This document shows positions 47,451 to 59,900 of a stretch of DNA of 64,000 nt, one piece after another; positions within the stretch are counted from its first letter, which is position 1; every line of letters starts with the position of its first letter. The translations under genes and the position numbers were made by a program. Below the pieces are notes generated by a model, which did no database searches, was not told the DNA's origin, and saw only the letters and a program-made list of their open reading frames with translations. The stretch is from positions 480,785 through 544,784 of the forward strand of contig NW_026262743.1 in NCBI RefSeq assembly GCF_021869535.1. Reading direction: 5' to 3'. Origin of the DNA: Mytilus californianus. Lineage: Eukaryota; Mollusca; Bivalvia; Mytilida; Mytilidae.

Positions 47451-47859
47451 TCGTTATGTCAATGAACATGATTACGATTAGAATGATTATACTGTCTACG
47501 TCATAACTGATTCCGATCTGCTTCTGCGGAGTAACTATTAATCCGGCTCAAATCTGTAGCTATCGTTTGGAAAATGATTGAGATTTAAAAAAAAACAGAT
47601 AAACCTTGGCATGTTAGTACCTCGTTTTAAGATGTAAAAAATCACATCTGATATTGTTGGAAAATTGTCAAAATATATATGAATTGCAAAGTTTTGTTTT
47701 AATCGACCGGTCTACAATAAATAACATACGGTTAAAGTTATAAAATTTAAGAAATAACTCTTTTATGTCATGCTCTATGCTCACTTTAACAAGGGAAGGC
47801 ATTATATTTGTCAGTTTCTGTATAACTACCGTTAGCATTTTCTATAAGAAGTTAATACA

Positions 47860-48010
47860 CAAATTTCTAGTATGTTCATTTATGTAAATTTTGCCTTGCT
47901 GATCATTTTAGCTGTTCGAGTTTCTTTTTATATATTCTCAAGATAGACACAAAAGAATGGACAAAAATCGGACTTTGATAGGGTAATGGCTCATATAAGG
48001 GACCGGTCAT
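47860..48010 (+). repeat. Single core unit of the 155-bp repeat family
   Basis: TTGCCTTGCTGATCATTTTA, GTTCGAGTTTC, CAAGATAGACACAAAAGAATGG and AAAAATCGGACTTTGATAGG match a unit of the array at 6,090-6,990. Confidence 0.55.
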
Positions 48011-48319
48011 TTGTAACTCCAAAAGGGGAATAGGAAGAAATAAAGTGGCATTTTAATTTTATCATTTTTGAAGTGGAAAGGTGGCATTCAATTTTATATA
48101 GTTATAGATTTGACGCGGTATAATGTTATGGCGATGTCTTCGTCGTCCGTAGGCATCAATGTTTACGCCTCGTTCCGCTCGCCTCAATTGTTAAAATCAG
48201 AATCCTTAGTTTCCACAATTCCTTCTAACAGAGAATTTTTCATCTGAAGCTAATATTGAAAGGAATTATCTAGTATTCACGCTTCATTTAACTTACAAGA
48301 ACCGATTCGTCATTATATT

Positions 48320-50035
48320 GAACGTAAAGGGACGTAGTTGTTGTGCTGTTAGATAGCACGAAAGCTTTCGACAGCGTATGGCATGATGCTTTGTTTTATT
48401 AACTGCGTAAATATGCAGTTACCGGTGATTTTTGGCTGCTTATAGATGAAATATACAGTGATATGCGCAGTTATGTACGATTCAATGGTAGACTATCTCG
48501 TTGGTTTGAACTAAAACGCGCGTCTTATCAGTTCTGTTATATTTAGTGTATATATACAATCTTTTATGCGACATTATAGACTCTAAATGAGAATGCGTTC
48601 TTCTAGATATCAGTGTAAGCAGCTCTGTTCAAGCCGACGACATTGCGTTACTCTCAACAACAGAAAAAGGAATGCAGCACCTTATTAACATTTGTCAGAC
48701 TTATAGTGAGAGCTGGGCATTCAAGTTTTCTCCGACTAAAAGCAACGTCTTACATTATTCAAAGAAGAACAAGAGATTTTCAAGCAATCTTACTTTATAT
48801 GATGACATCATACCACTCGTGACGTCTGCCAAACATGTCGGTATTCTTCTGAACTGTAAATTTAGATCAATGGACCAGACATTGAATGCGTGCAGAGTGT
48901 TGAGAGCTACTGCTCTTTCAGTTCTAAATTCTGGAATTCATCCATCAATTTTAAACCCTTTGACGTGTTCTAAGATTATACTTCAAATATGTTACAGCAA
49001 AGCTCTATATGGTTGTGAGTTATGGAACAATTTGACTCAAACAGAACTTACGATGTTAGAAAGATCTCACAGATTTGTGTGTAAAATTATCCAAGGACTT
49101 CCGAAACGAACCCGTTCTGATAAATGTACAAGTCTTCTTGGTTGGTTTTCAGTTGAAAGCATTGCCAACAGATGTAAACTTTTATTGTTTGGTAGACAAT
49201 GTAGATTGAAGTCTTCTGCGTTACCAAAACGAATAATGATAAGCAGACTAATGGAATTCAAACATAAATGCGTTCCAGAACAACTTGGTTTTATACCTGA
49301 CATCTATAAAGCAGCCGAAAAATATAACATGACAGATTATATTGTGAATTTTGCAAATACTGGTTCTTTCCCATCAAATAAACTGGTCAGTTATTGTAAA
49401 TCGGAATATAAAAGCAACTGAAGAAACATGGTGGTTATACCGAATTTCAGGCGATAATGACGTTTATATGTTTAGACATATTCATTCTGCAATCAAACCG
49501 CATAAAGCATGGACAATTGCTAAACAGTTTCCTGAACTTCGTGTCTCCGCCAAGTATGTTATTGACTTATGTTCTGTAGTACGTTATGAAGATTAACATT
49601 TACTTTGTGACAAATGTGGCAAGTTCTTCTTGAATATCGTTGAACACTTACTGGTATTCTGTGATTTTATACAAGGCAAACGAGATGATCTATGGCAGGA
49701 CATTAATTAACGTTAATCCCATTCAATTCAGTGTTTTTATGTACAGTCTTTCAGCACATGAATTCACAACAACAATCCTCTCATGCAATACGTCATATGA
49801 ATTAGAAAATGACGAATTAACATTTTTCTCTAAGATTTGTGTTCGTCGTATGGAACAAATCTGCAGAGGTTTCCACAATCGATAGAAGATGTGTCCGTTA
49901 TCGCTATTATTGACAGTGCTCATGATTTCTTATATTAACTTGAAACAGTAACTTAAATTCTTTGTTTTTAATTTTCTGATTTATATATTTCATGTACACC
50001 AAATCTCTATGATAGAGGAAATAAAGTTATATATA
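48320..50035 (+). mobile_element. 3' portion of a LINE (non-LTR retrotransposon)
   Basis: It starts inside an RT domain and ends with a short 3' tail, GATAGAGGAAATAAAGTTATATATATAG. Coding pieces run to about 49,885 with a stop at 48,403-48,405 and frame changes. No 5' half is present, the usual result of incomplete reverse transcription. It lies within the 12.1-kb inverted-repeat element. Confidence 0.75.
48334..49884 (+). pseudogene. LINE reverse transcriptase, frameshifted
   Basis: Motif A is VVVLLDSTKAFDSVWHD from 48,334, followed by a TAA. The catalytic motif appears at 48,630 as QADDIALLS; the usual aromatic residue before ADD is glutamine here, but both aspartates remain. The longest open stretch (48,672-49,421) carries the thumb and C-terminal region, with ALYGCELWN and LERSHRFVCKIIQGLPKRTR. 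Coding sense then moves to another frame (to about 49,594) and on to a zinc-finger-like LLCDKCGKFF ... EHLLVFC ending near 49,705, with a last 49,640-49,885 piece. Not functional. Confidence 0.75.
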
Positions 50036-50049
50036 TAGAAAACAACGAA

Positions 50050-50790
50050 AAATTATGTGTTATGCATTTCAGAACGGATAAATAACAAATAAAAAAGAAA
50101 ATATTCTATGCTTTAAATTATATATAATATTTTTATCGACTAGTATCGAATATCGATGTGTTGAATGGGTGTCTACCAGAATGTCACAATGAAAGCGTCT
50201 TCATTTTTTCTTTGAAAAATTAAGGACAAGTTGTTACACATCTTCAAAACGAGTAAAAACAAGATCAGTTTTTTTCGAAAAACATCACCATAATGTCAAA
50301 TTCCTTTGCAAAAGGAACATTTGAACTATAAAGTAAAGAGTAATGTAAAAAATCATCAAAATAAAGCGGTCGCATGGTGGTCTACCAAAATGTCACAGCA
50401 TCGCTAATTTGACGTTCACTAAATATGTACTACAGGCAACGTATGTTTGCGTTATGGTGTTTTTGAAACGTATCTATTTTACTAAGAGAATACATAAAAT
50501 ATGAATTTATTTTTTAGTTCCCTTTGTTGAAATGTGTTCCTCTTTTCAATATAACAATTTTGCTTCAATAAAACCTGATTTGAGTACATTTCAATGTTCG
50601 AGACAGCAACTCAACAACAAATATAATACATGTTTACTCCATTCCGGTGACCAAAGAGGAAAATTAAATATTATTGCATCATACTTGTATAACATTAATA
50701 TCTATTAATAGATTATTGATTAGTTTTTGACTTGTAATGAATTAACGCAAACTTTGGCACAACAGTGTATGTGCCGTACTATTTCAACAC
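50050..50790. other. No gene recognised
   Basis: GTCTACCA(G/A)AATGTCACA occurs twice, at about 50,171 and 50,380, hinting at a diverged direct repeat of about 210 bp. Nothing else was seen. Confidence 0.4.
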
Positions 50791-50799
50791 TGTTCCAGG

Positions 50800-51395
50800 T
50801 TAGGGAAGGGTTTGGCGCCAGCAAAGTGTTGAACTTCGCCACATTCTGTATGTGCATGTCCCAAGTCAGGAGCCTGTAACTCGTTTGATGTCGTAGTTTC
50901 TGTATAACATATTATTTTCCCGTTTATTGTAATGTAATTATATCAGGCCGTTACTTTTCTCGTTTGAATTGTTTAACCCTTTTTTTATTTAGGGGTCCTT
51001 TATAGCTTACTGTTCGGTATCGATTTTGCTCATTGTTGAGGGCCGTACGGTGATCTATAATAGTTGTTAAATTCTCTGGTAGAGAATTTTCTCATCGGCA
51101 ATCATACCACATATTTTTTTCTATTAGTTATATAATTTCCTAGGCCTGGTTTGCGAGCGATCTAGGAAGTGTATCTAAAATAATCACTATGATGTCAACA
51201 CCAAGGTTGTAAATTCGATGAACCCCGCTCGAAGCAAGGGCGTTCGACTCCAATCCTTATTAACTACTTCTTTATTGTTCCGCACTCTCTTATTTAAAAC
51301 AACATAGTGTTGTCTTATTCCTTACACTCACTTTATTTGAACTTTGGTGGAGAGTTGTCCCATTGGCAATCATACCACATCTCCTTATTTTTATA
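50800..51395 (+). repeat. Dispersed repeat A, full copy and a second partial end
   Basis: From CGCCACATTCTGTATGTGCA through CAAGTCAGGAGCCTGTAACT, TTATAGCTTACTGTTCGGT and GGGCCGTACGGTGATCTATA to CGGCAATCATACCACATA. A second copy of just the end is at 51,340-51,390 (GAGAGTTGTCCCATTGGCAA). Confidence 0.7.
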
Positions 51396-51399
51396 TTGA

Positions 51400-52065
51400 C
51401 TGTTTACTTATTCCGTACTGTGTAATGTAATTGTATGAATTTGTTTTCGATCAATATACTTGTACTCGTCATGGGTAAGACACAATACAGAACCGCATCC
51501 GAGTATAGTTTATTCAATTCATCTTCAACGCATTCTGAAACAAATACATTTTCCTTTTTGAAAACCAAACAAATGAGTGATGGAAATCTGCCTAGCACCA
51601 CAAAATGCTTGTGTGGGATTCTTTATCATTATTTTGATTTCAAACAAGAACATTATGGTTTAAAGTCTATTTTTGAGATTAACGGACCGTTTTGGCTGCT
51701 GCGGAGCCTACACACTGAATGGATTTCTTTCTTATGTTTTATAGATATATGCAAAGGAAATTTCAATGTCAAATATAGGTCTCCAGCATATACATATTAT
51801 TAAAGAGAACGCTATGTTGGAGTTTCTTGTGGATGTACAAATGTTTACTAAAAAATACAAAAAGAGCACCATAGCTAGATAACTTTTCAGAAATGTTGTC
51901 TGTTTGATTGATAGAAAATCGCAATACAAAGATCAAATTTATGGGGATCAAAATCAGATACTATAATCTCTTCATTTATTAAAAATACAATTCAAGCTGA
52001 TAAGAAATACTTTCCAAGAACAAAAGTCCATGCTTTTTATTAGATCTATAATATCGGGAGTATAA
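51400..52065. other. No gene supported
   Basis: A 122-codon open frame at 51,435-51,803 (+) has no recognisable motif and is also open in part on the minus strand. It lies next to the right inverted repeat of the 12.1-kb element. I would not call it a gene without transcripts. Confidence 0.35.
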
Positions 52066-52067
52066 AA

Positions 52068-52288
52068 AGCGAATTGTTTTTTTGATAAATGTTTGGACTT
52101 TAACGGTGCTTTTTTGTGGACTTAAGAGGAACTTGTTATTGTGGACTTTAACGGTGTTTTCTTGTGGACTTTAGCGGAGGTCATTTTGTGGACTTTAGCG
52201 GAAAGTTTGTGGACTTTAGCGGCGTTATGGACTTTAGCGGAAATTTGTTGTGGACTTTAGATGAATTGTGGACTTTAACGGTGCCACA
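52068..52288 (-). repeat. Right terminal inverted repeat of the 12.1-kb element
   Basis: TTGTGGACTTTAGCGG-type units in the inverse of the order found at 40,182-40,425, ending CGGTGCCACA next to ATGCGC. Confidence 0.85.
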
Positions 52289-52299
52289 ATGCGCCAAGA

Positions 52300-53950
52300 T
52301 CATTCATGAAATTTCGCAGAATTTTATTTTATTTTGATTTTATACATTTTTTAAGATCTTATGCATTAATTCTTTTTGTAACGTTATGCATTGAAATAGG
52401 AATAACGGTTCTGTAATTTCAATTTGAACACAACGAAATCCACATAGTGCGTGCATATAAGTTACGATACATGTGGATTTACGTAGGAGGTAAATAGTAA
52501 CAGCTATTTTAATATGTACATCTCTGAGTCTGCGCTAAGTATAGCATAGAATTTTATCACGCTGTTGTTTACAAAGCAAAAGAAGCACGCCATATTAGAA
52601 TTTATATTTTCATTGCTGAGTATCAGCAATATATGGAAAAGCAATATGTTTTTACTGATTTAAGTGTGGTATGAATTCAAAAAAAATGTTTCATAAAGAA
52701 AAAAACTTTTACAAAATCACGCAAGGGTTTCAAATCTCGCTTTTAGAAATTCGTAAGACGTCAATAATCCGGTATGTTTGATTACCTCAGGTAAGTCAGT
52801 TTTTTCTAAACAAAAAGAAGTATGGTAAGCATGAATAGCAATTATATAAAGATTAATCGTGATTTGGTTAAAAAATTCACCAAACTGTGTGTTGCGTTTT
52901 TAAAGACCGGGCTGAAGTACGTTCACTATTCACTATTCACTTTTCACTATTCACAATTCATGAATAGTGAACTGTGTTTTTTTGCACTATTCACTATTCA
53001 AGTTTATTAAATTGTCATGAATAACTGTAGTATCTACTTGTATATATAAAAATTAGAAAAAAATGGTATGATTGCCAATGACACAGACATTACAAGCTTT
53101 AGGTCACCGTACGGCCTTCAGCAATGTGCAAATCCCATACCGCATAAATCATAAATGTAAAAGGAATTCAAAAGAGAAAACTAACGGGATAATTCTTCTA
53201 AACGAGTGCGAAAATATCCATGATTTTTTACTTATATTATATATATATATTTCTAACGACACAATATTTTCATATTATCAATCTATATCATAAAATAAAA
53301 TATTTTTTATGAGTAATCATTTAATAAATAAATATTATTTTGCAAACGATAATTTAGATAGGTTTGCAGTCAAAAACGAAAATAACGTAAGTAGAAATCC
53401 CTATAGAATTATATAGTATTAAGGTATAAAGAGAAAAGATATTTGTTAGGCCTATCCCTTTTTAATATTTAGACTGAATTATTTATTTTTTACGTAACAT
53501 TACATTTGATCATGCATCTAAAACCCACTTATGCATATATCTAGAAGTTTACGGTACAATTGTCGCACTCAGTTTGTTACGTATATTTCTAGGGGTAAGG
53601 TCTACTTTTATTCATAAATCATAAAAGTGAGCATTCGTTTCAGACTCATTAAAATATCAAGATGTCCACACTTAACGTAATCTACCGACTGAACGGTACC
53701 CCTTGTGTCAGGGGAGTGAAAAAAAATACGTCTTTGAGTGCCAATAATTCTTTTCAAATTCTCAAAAATTTACACATTTATATATAAAAAATATTATCAA
53801 TATGAAAAGTCTAGAAGAGGTAATAAACACAAGTAATGGAAGTTTCGTATAAAAAACTAGGGGTGTTTCCCTTAAGAAAAATCTAATAATAGCACTAATA
53901 GGAGATCTATGTTATACTACGCCCGAATACCAAAAACATCTCCAACAACG
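52300..53950. other. No gene recognised; simple repeat and a repeat A fragment
   Basis: Bases 52,918-52,999 are an imperfect TTCACTA run with an internal palindrome (TTCACTATTCA / TGAATAGTGAA). Bases 53,060-53,150 are an inverted end of dispersed repeat A (ATGGTATGATTGCCAATGAC, CGTACGGCCTTCAGCAATG). Otherwise AT-rich. Confidence 0.5.
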
Positions 53951-53954
53951 ACGA

Positions 53955-56900
53955 ACCGAACCTAAGAAAAAAAAGCTATATAGTGAATATGTGGCACAGA
54001 TGCGATTTAAGGGGTAACGAGCGACCGAAAACCGAAAACGGCCGAACCTAAGAAAATATACACCACAGATCACATTACGATCGAGTTTTGAACCCCCGTA
54101 TCCCCTAATTACAGGTATATCCTATATATCACAAGAAAGGTAATAAAATGAGGAACAAAAGCTATATAGTGAATATGTGGCACAGATGCGATTTAAGGGG
54201 TAACGAGCGACCGAAAACCGAAAACGGCCGAACCTAAGAAAATATACACCACAGATCACATTACGATCGAGTTTTGAACCCCCGTATCCCCTAATTACAG
54301 GTATATCCTATATATCACAAGAAAGGTAATAAAATGAGGAACAAAAGCTATATAGTGAATATGTGGCACAGATGCGATTTAAGGGGTAACGAGCGACCGA
54401 AAACCGAAAACGGCCGAACCTAAGAAAATATACACCACAGATCACATTACGATCGAGTTTTGAACCCCCGTATCCCCTAATTACAGGTATATCCTATATA
54501 TCACAAGAAAGGTAATAAAATGAGGAACAAAAGCTATATAGTGAATATGTGGCACAGATGCGATTTAAGGGGTAACGAGCGACCGAAAACCGAAAACGGC
54601 CGAACCTAAGAAAATATACACCACAGATCACATTACGATCGAGTTTTGAACCCCCGTATCCCCTAATTACAGGTATATCCTATATATCACAAGAAAGGTA
54701 ATAAAATGAGGAACAAAAGCTATATAGTGAATATGTGGCACAGATGCGATTTAAGGGGTAACGAGCGACCGAAAACCGAAAACGGCCGAACCTAAGAAAA
54801 TATACACCACAGATCACATTACGATCGAGTTTTGAACCCCCGTATCCCCTAATTACAGGTATATCCTATATATCACAAGAAAGGTAATAAAATGAGGAAC
54901 AAAAGCTATATAGTGAATATGTGGCACAGATGCGATTTAAGGGGTAACGAGCGACCGAAAACCGAAAACGGCCGAACCTAAGAAAATATACACCACAGAT
55001 CACATTACGATCGAGTTTTGAACCCCCGTATCCCCTAATTACAGGTATATCCTATATATCACAAGAAAGGTAATAAAATGAGGAACAAAAGCTATATAGT
55101 GAATATGTGGCACAGATGCGATTTAAGGGGTAACGAGCGACCGAAAACCGAAAACGGCCGAACCTAAGAAAATATACACCACAGATCACATTACGATCGA
55201 GTTTTGAACCCCCGTATCCCCTAATTACAGGTATATCCTATATATCACAAGAAAGGTAATAAAATGAGGAACAAAAGCTATATAGTGAATATGTGGCACA
55301 GATGCGATTTAAGGGGTAACGAGCGACCGAAAACCGAAAACGGCCGAACCTAAGAAAATATACACCACAGATCACATTACGATCGAGTTTTGAACCCCCG
55401 TATCCCCTAATTACAGGTATATCCTATATATCACAAGAAAGGTAATAAAATGAGGAACAAAAGCTATATAGTGAATATGTGGCACAGATGCGATTTAAGG
55501 GGTAACGAGCGACCGAAAACCGAAAACGGCCGAACCTAAGAAAATATACACCACAGATCACATTACGATCGAGTTTTGAACCCCCGTATCCCCTAATTAC
55601 AGGTATATCCTATATATCACAAGAAAGGTAATAAAATGAGGAACAAAAGCTATATAGTGAATATGTGGCACAGATGCGATTTAAGGGGTAACGAGCGACC
55701 GAAAACCGAAAACGGCCGAACCTAAGAAAATATACACCACAGATCACATTACGATCGAGTTTTGAACCCCCGTATCCCCTAATTACAGGTATATCCTATA
55801 TATCACAAGAAAGGTAATAAAATGAGGAACAAAAGCTATATAGTGAATATGTGGCACAGATGCGATTTAAGGGGTAACGAGCGACCGAAAACCGAAAACG
55901 GCCGAACCTAAGAAAATATACACCACAGATCACATTACGATCGAGTTTTGAACCCCCGTATCCCCTAATTACAGGTATATCCTATATATCACAAGAAAGG
56001 TAATAAAATGAGGAACAAAAGCTATATAGTGAATATGTGGCACAGATGCGATTTAAGGGGTAACGAGCGACCGAAAACCGAAAACGGCCGAACCTAAGAA
56101 AATATACACCACAGATCACATTACGATCGAGTTTTGAACCCCCGTATCCCCTAATTACAGGTATATCCTATATATCACAAGAAAGGTAATAAAATGAGGA
56201 ACAAAAGCTATATAGTGAATATGTGGCACAGATGCGATTTAAGGGGTAACGAGCGACCGAAAACCGAAAACGGCCGAACCTAAGAAAATATACACCACAG
56301 ATCACATTACGATCGAGTTTTGAACCCCCGTATCCCCTAATTACAGGTATATCCTATATATCACAAGAAAGGTAATAAAATGAGGAACAAAAGCTATATA
56401 GTGAATATGTGGCACAGATGCGATTTAAGGGGTAACGAGCGACCGAAAACCGAAAACGGCCGAACCTAAGAAAATATACACCACAGATCACATTACGATC
56501 GAGTTTTGAACCCCCGTATCCCCTAATTACAGGTATATCCTATATATCACAAGAAAGGTAATAAAATGAGGAACAAAAGCTATATAGTGAATATGTGGCA
56601 CAGATGCGATTTAAGGGGTAACGAGCGACCGAAAACCGAAAACGGCCGAACCTAAGAAAATATACACCACAGATCACATTACGATCGAGTTTTGAACCCC
56701 CGTATCCCCTAATTACAGGTATATCCTATATATCACAAGAAAGGTAATAAAATGAGGAACAAAAGCTATATAGTGAATATGTGGCACAGATGCGATTTAA
56801 GGGGTAACGAGCGACCGAAAACCGAAAACGGCCGAACCTAAGAAAATATACACCACAGATCACATTACGATCGAGTTTTGAACCCCCGTATCCCCTAATT

Positions 56901-59900
56901 ACAGGTATATCCTATATATCACAAGAAAGGTAATAAAATGAGGAACAAAAGCTATATAGTGAATATGTGGCACAGATGCGATTTAAGGGGTAACGAGCGA
57001 CCGAAAACCGAAAACGGCCGAACCTAAGAAAATATACACCACAGATCACATTACGATCGAGTTTTGAACCCCCGTATCCCCTAATTACAGGTATATCCTA
57101 TATATCACAAGAAAGGTAATAAAATGAGGAACAAAAGCTATATAGTGAATATGTGGCACAGATGCGATTTAAGGGGTAACGAGCGACCGAAAACCGAAAA
57201 CGGCCGAACCTAAGAAAATATACACCACAGATCACATTACGATCGAGTTTTGAACCCCCGTATCCCCTAATTACAGGTATATCCTATATATCACAAGAAA
57301 GGTAATAAAATGAGGAACAAAAGCTATATAGTGAATATGTGGCACAGATGCGATTTAAGGGGTAACGAGCGACCGAAAACCGAAAACGGCCGAACCTAAG
57401 AAAATATACACCACAGATCACATTACGATCGAGTTTTGAACCCCCGTATCCCCTAATTACAGGTATATCCTATATATCACAAGAAAGGTAATAAAATGAG
57501 GAACAAAAGCTATATAGTGAATATGTGGCACAGATGCGATTTAAGGGGTAACGAGCGACCGAAAACCGAAAACGGCCGAACCTAAGAAAATATACACCAC
57601 AGATCACATTACGATCGAGTTTTGAACCCCCGTATCCCCTAATTACAGGTATATCCTATATATCACAAGAAAGGTAATAAAATGAGGAACAAAAGCTATA
57701 TAGTGAATATGTGGCACAGATGCGATTTAAGGGGTAACGAGCGACCGAAAACCGAAAACGGCCGAACCTAAGAAAATATACACCACAGATCACATTACGA
57801 TCGAGTTTTGAACCCCCGTATCCCCTAATTACAGGTATATCCTATATATCACAAGAAAGGTAATAAAATGAGGAACAAAAGCTATATAGTGAATATGTGG
57901 CACAGATGCGATTTAAGGGGTAACGAGCGACCGAAAACCGAAAACGGCCGAACCTAAGAAAATATACACCACAGATCACATTACGATCGAGTTTTGAACC
58001 CCCGTATCCCCTAATTACAGGTATATCCTATATATCACAAGAAAGGTAATAAAATGAGGAACAAAAGCTATATAGTGAATATGTGGCACAGATGCGATTT
58101 AAGGGGTAACGAGCGACCGAAAACCGAAAACGGCCGAACCTAAGAAAATATACACCACAGATCACATTACGATCGAGTTTTGAACCCCCGTATCCCCTAA
58201 TTACAGGTATATCCTATATATCACAAGAAAGGTAATAAAATGAGGAACAAAAGCTATATAGTGAATATGTGGCACAGATGCGATTTAAGGGGTAACGAGC
58301 GACCGAAAACCGAAAACGGCCGAACCTAAGAAAATATACACCACAGATCACATTACGATCGAGTTTTGAACCCCCGTATCCCCTAATTACAGGTATATCC
58401 TATATATCACAAGAAAGGTAATAAAATGAGGAACAAAAGCTATATAGTGAATATGTGGCACAGATGCGATTTAAGGGGTAACGAGCGACCGAAAACCGAA
58501 AACGGCCGAACCTAAGAAAATATACACCACAGATCACATTACGATCGAGTTTTGAACCCCCGTATCCCCTAATTACAGGTATATCCTATATATCACAAGA
58601 AAGGTAATAAAATGAGGAACAAAAGCTATATAGTGAATATGTGGCACAGATGCGATTTAAGGGGTAACGAGCGACCGAAAACCGAAAACGGCCGAACCTA
58701 AGAAAATATACACCACAGATCACATTACGATCGAGTTTTGAACCCCCGTATCCCCTAATTACAGGTATATCCTATATATCACAAGAAAGGTAATAAAATG
58801 AGGAACAAAAGCTATATAGTGAATATGTGGCACAGATGCGATTTAAGGGGTAACGAGCGACCGAAAACCGAAAACGGCCGAACCTAAGAAAATATACACC
58901 ACAGATCACATTACGATCGAGTTTTGAACCCCCGTATCCCCTAATTACAGGTATATCCTATATATCACAAGAAAGGTAATAAAATGAGGAACAAAAGCTA
59001 TATAGTGAATATGTGGCACAGATGCGATTTAAGGGGTAACGAGCGACCGAAAACCGAAAACGGCCGAACCTAAGAAAATATACACCACAGATCACATTAC
59101 GATCGAGTTTTGAACCCCCGTATCCCCTAATTACAGGTATATCCTATATATCACAAGAAAGGTAATAAAATGAGGAACAAAAGCTATATAGTGAATATGT
59201 GGCACAGATGCGATTTAAGGGGTAACGAGCGACCGAAAACCGAAAACGGCCGAACCTAAGAAAATATACACCACAGATCACATTACGATCGAGTTTTGAA
59301 CCCCCGTATCCCCTAATTACAGGTATATCCTATATATCACAAGAAAGGTAATAAAATGAGGAACAAAAGCTATATAGTGAATATGTGGCACAGATGCGAT
59401 TTAAGGGGTAACGAGCGACCGAAAACCGAAAACGGCCGAACCTAAGAAAATATACACCACAGATCACATTACGATCGAGTTTTGAACCCCCGTATCCCCT
59501 AATTACAGGTATATCCTATATATCACAAGAAAGGTAATAAAATGAGGAACAAAAGCTATATAGTGAATATGTGGCACAGATGCGATTTAAGGGGTAACGA
59601 GCGACCGAAAACCGAAAACGGCCGAACCTAAGAAAATATACACCACAGATCACATTACGATCGAGTTTTGAACCCCCGTATCCCCTAATTACAGGTATAT
59701 CCTATATATCACAAGAAAGGTAATAAAATGAGGAACAAAAGCTATATAGTGAATATGTGGCACAGATGCGATTTAAGGGGTAACGAGCGACCGAAAACCG
59801 AAAACGGCCGAACCTAAGAAAATATACACCACAGATCACATTACGATCGAGTTTTGAACCCCCGTATCCCCTAATTACAGGTATATCCTATATATCACAA

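Larger units (their letters stand above)
40182..52288. mobile_element. 12.1-kb element with long, tandem-repeated terminal inverted repeats and 6-bp target duplication
   Basis: The left end starts TGTGGCACCGTTAAAGTCC and the right end is its inverse. The repeats run about 245 bp (40,182-40,425) and 220 bp (52,068-52,288). Each is built of about ten variants of CCGCTAAAGTCCACAA. ATGCGC flanks both ends (40,176-40,181 and 52,289-52,294), and no other homology continues outward, which supports one insertion event. The inside holds a palindrome, a minisatellite, a LINE fragment and dispersed repeats; no transposase was recognised. Long inverted repeats with internal tandem repeats recall Foldback-type elements. 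A 6-bp duplication also occurs in Mavericks, but their signature genes are absent. Confidence 0.75.

Noticed and set aside
51435-51803. 122-codon frame as a gene
   Set aside because: No recognised motif, no splice context, and overlapping open frames on the other strand.
40182-52288. Maverick/Polinton virus-like transposon
   Set aside because: The 6-bp duplication and long inverted repeats fit, but I saw no DNA polymerase B, integrase, ATPase or capsid motifs, and the ends do not start with AG.
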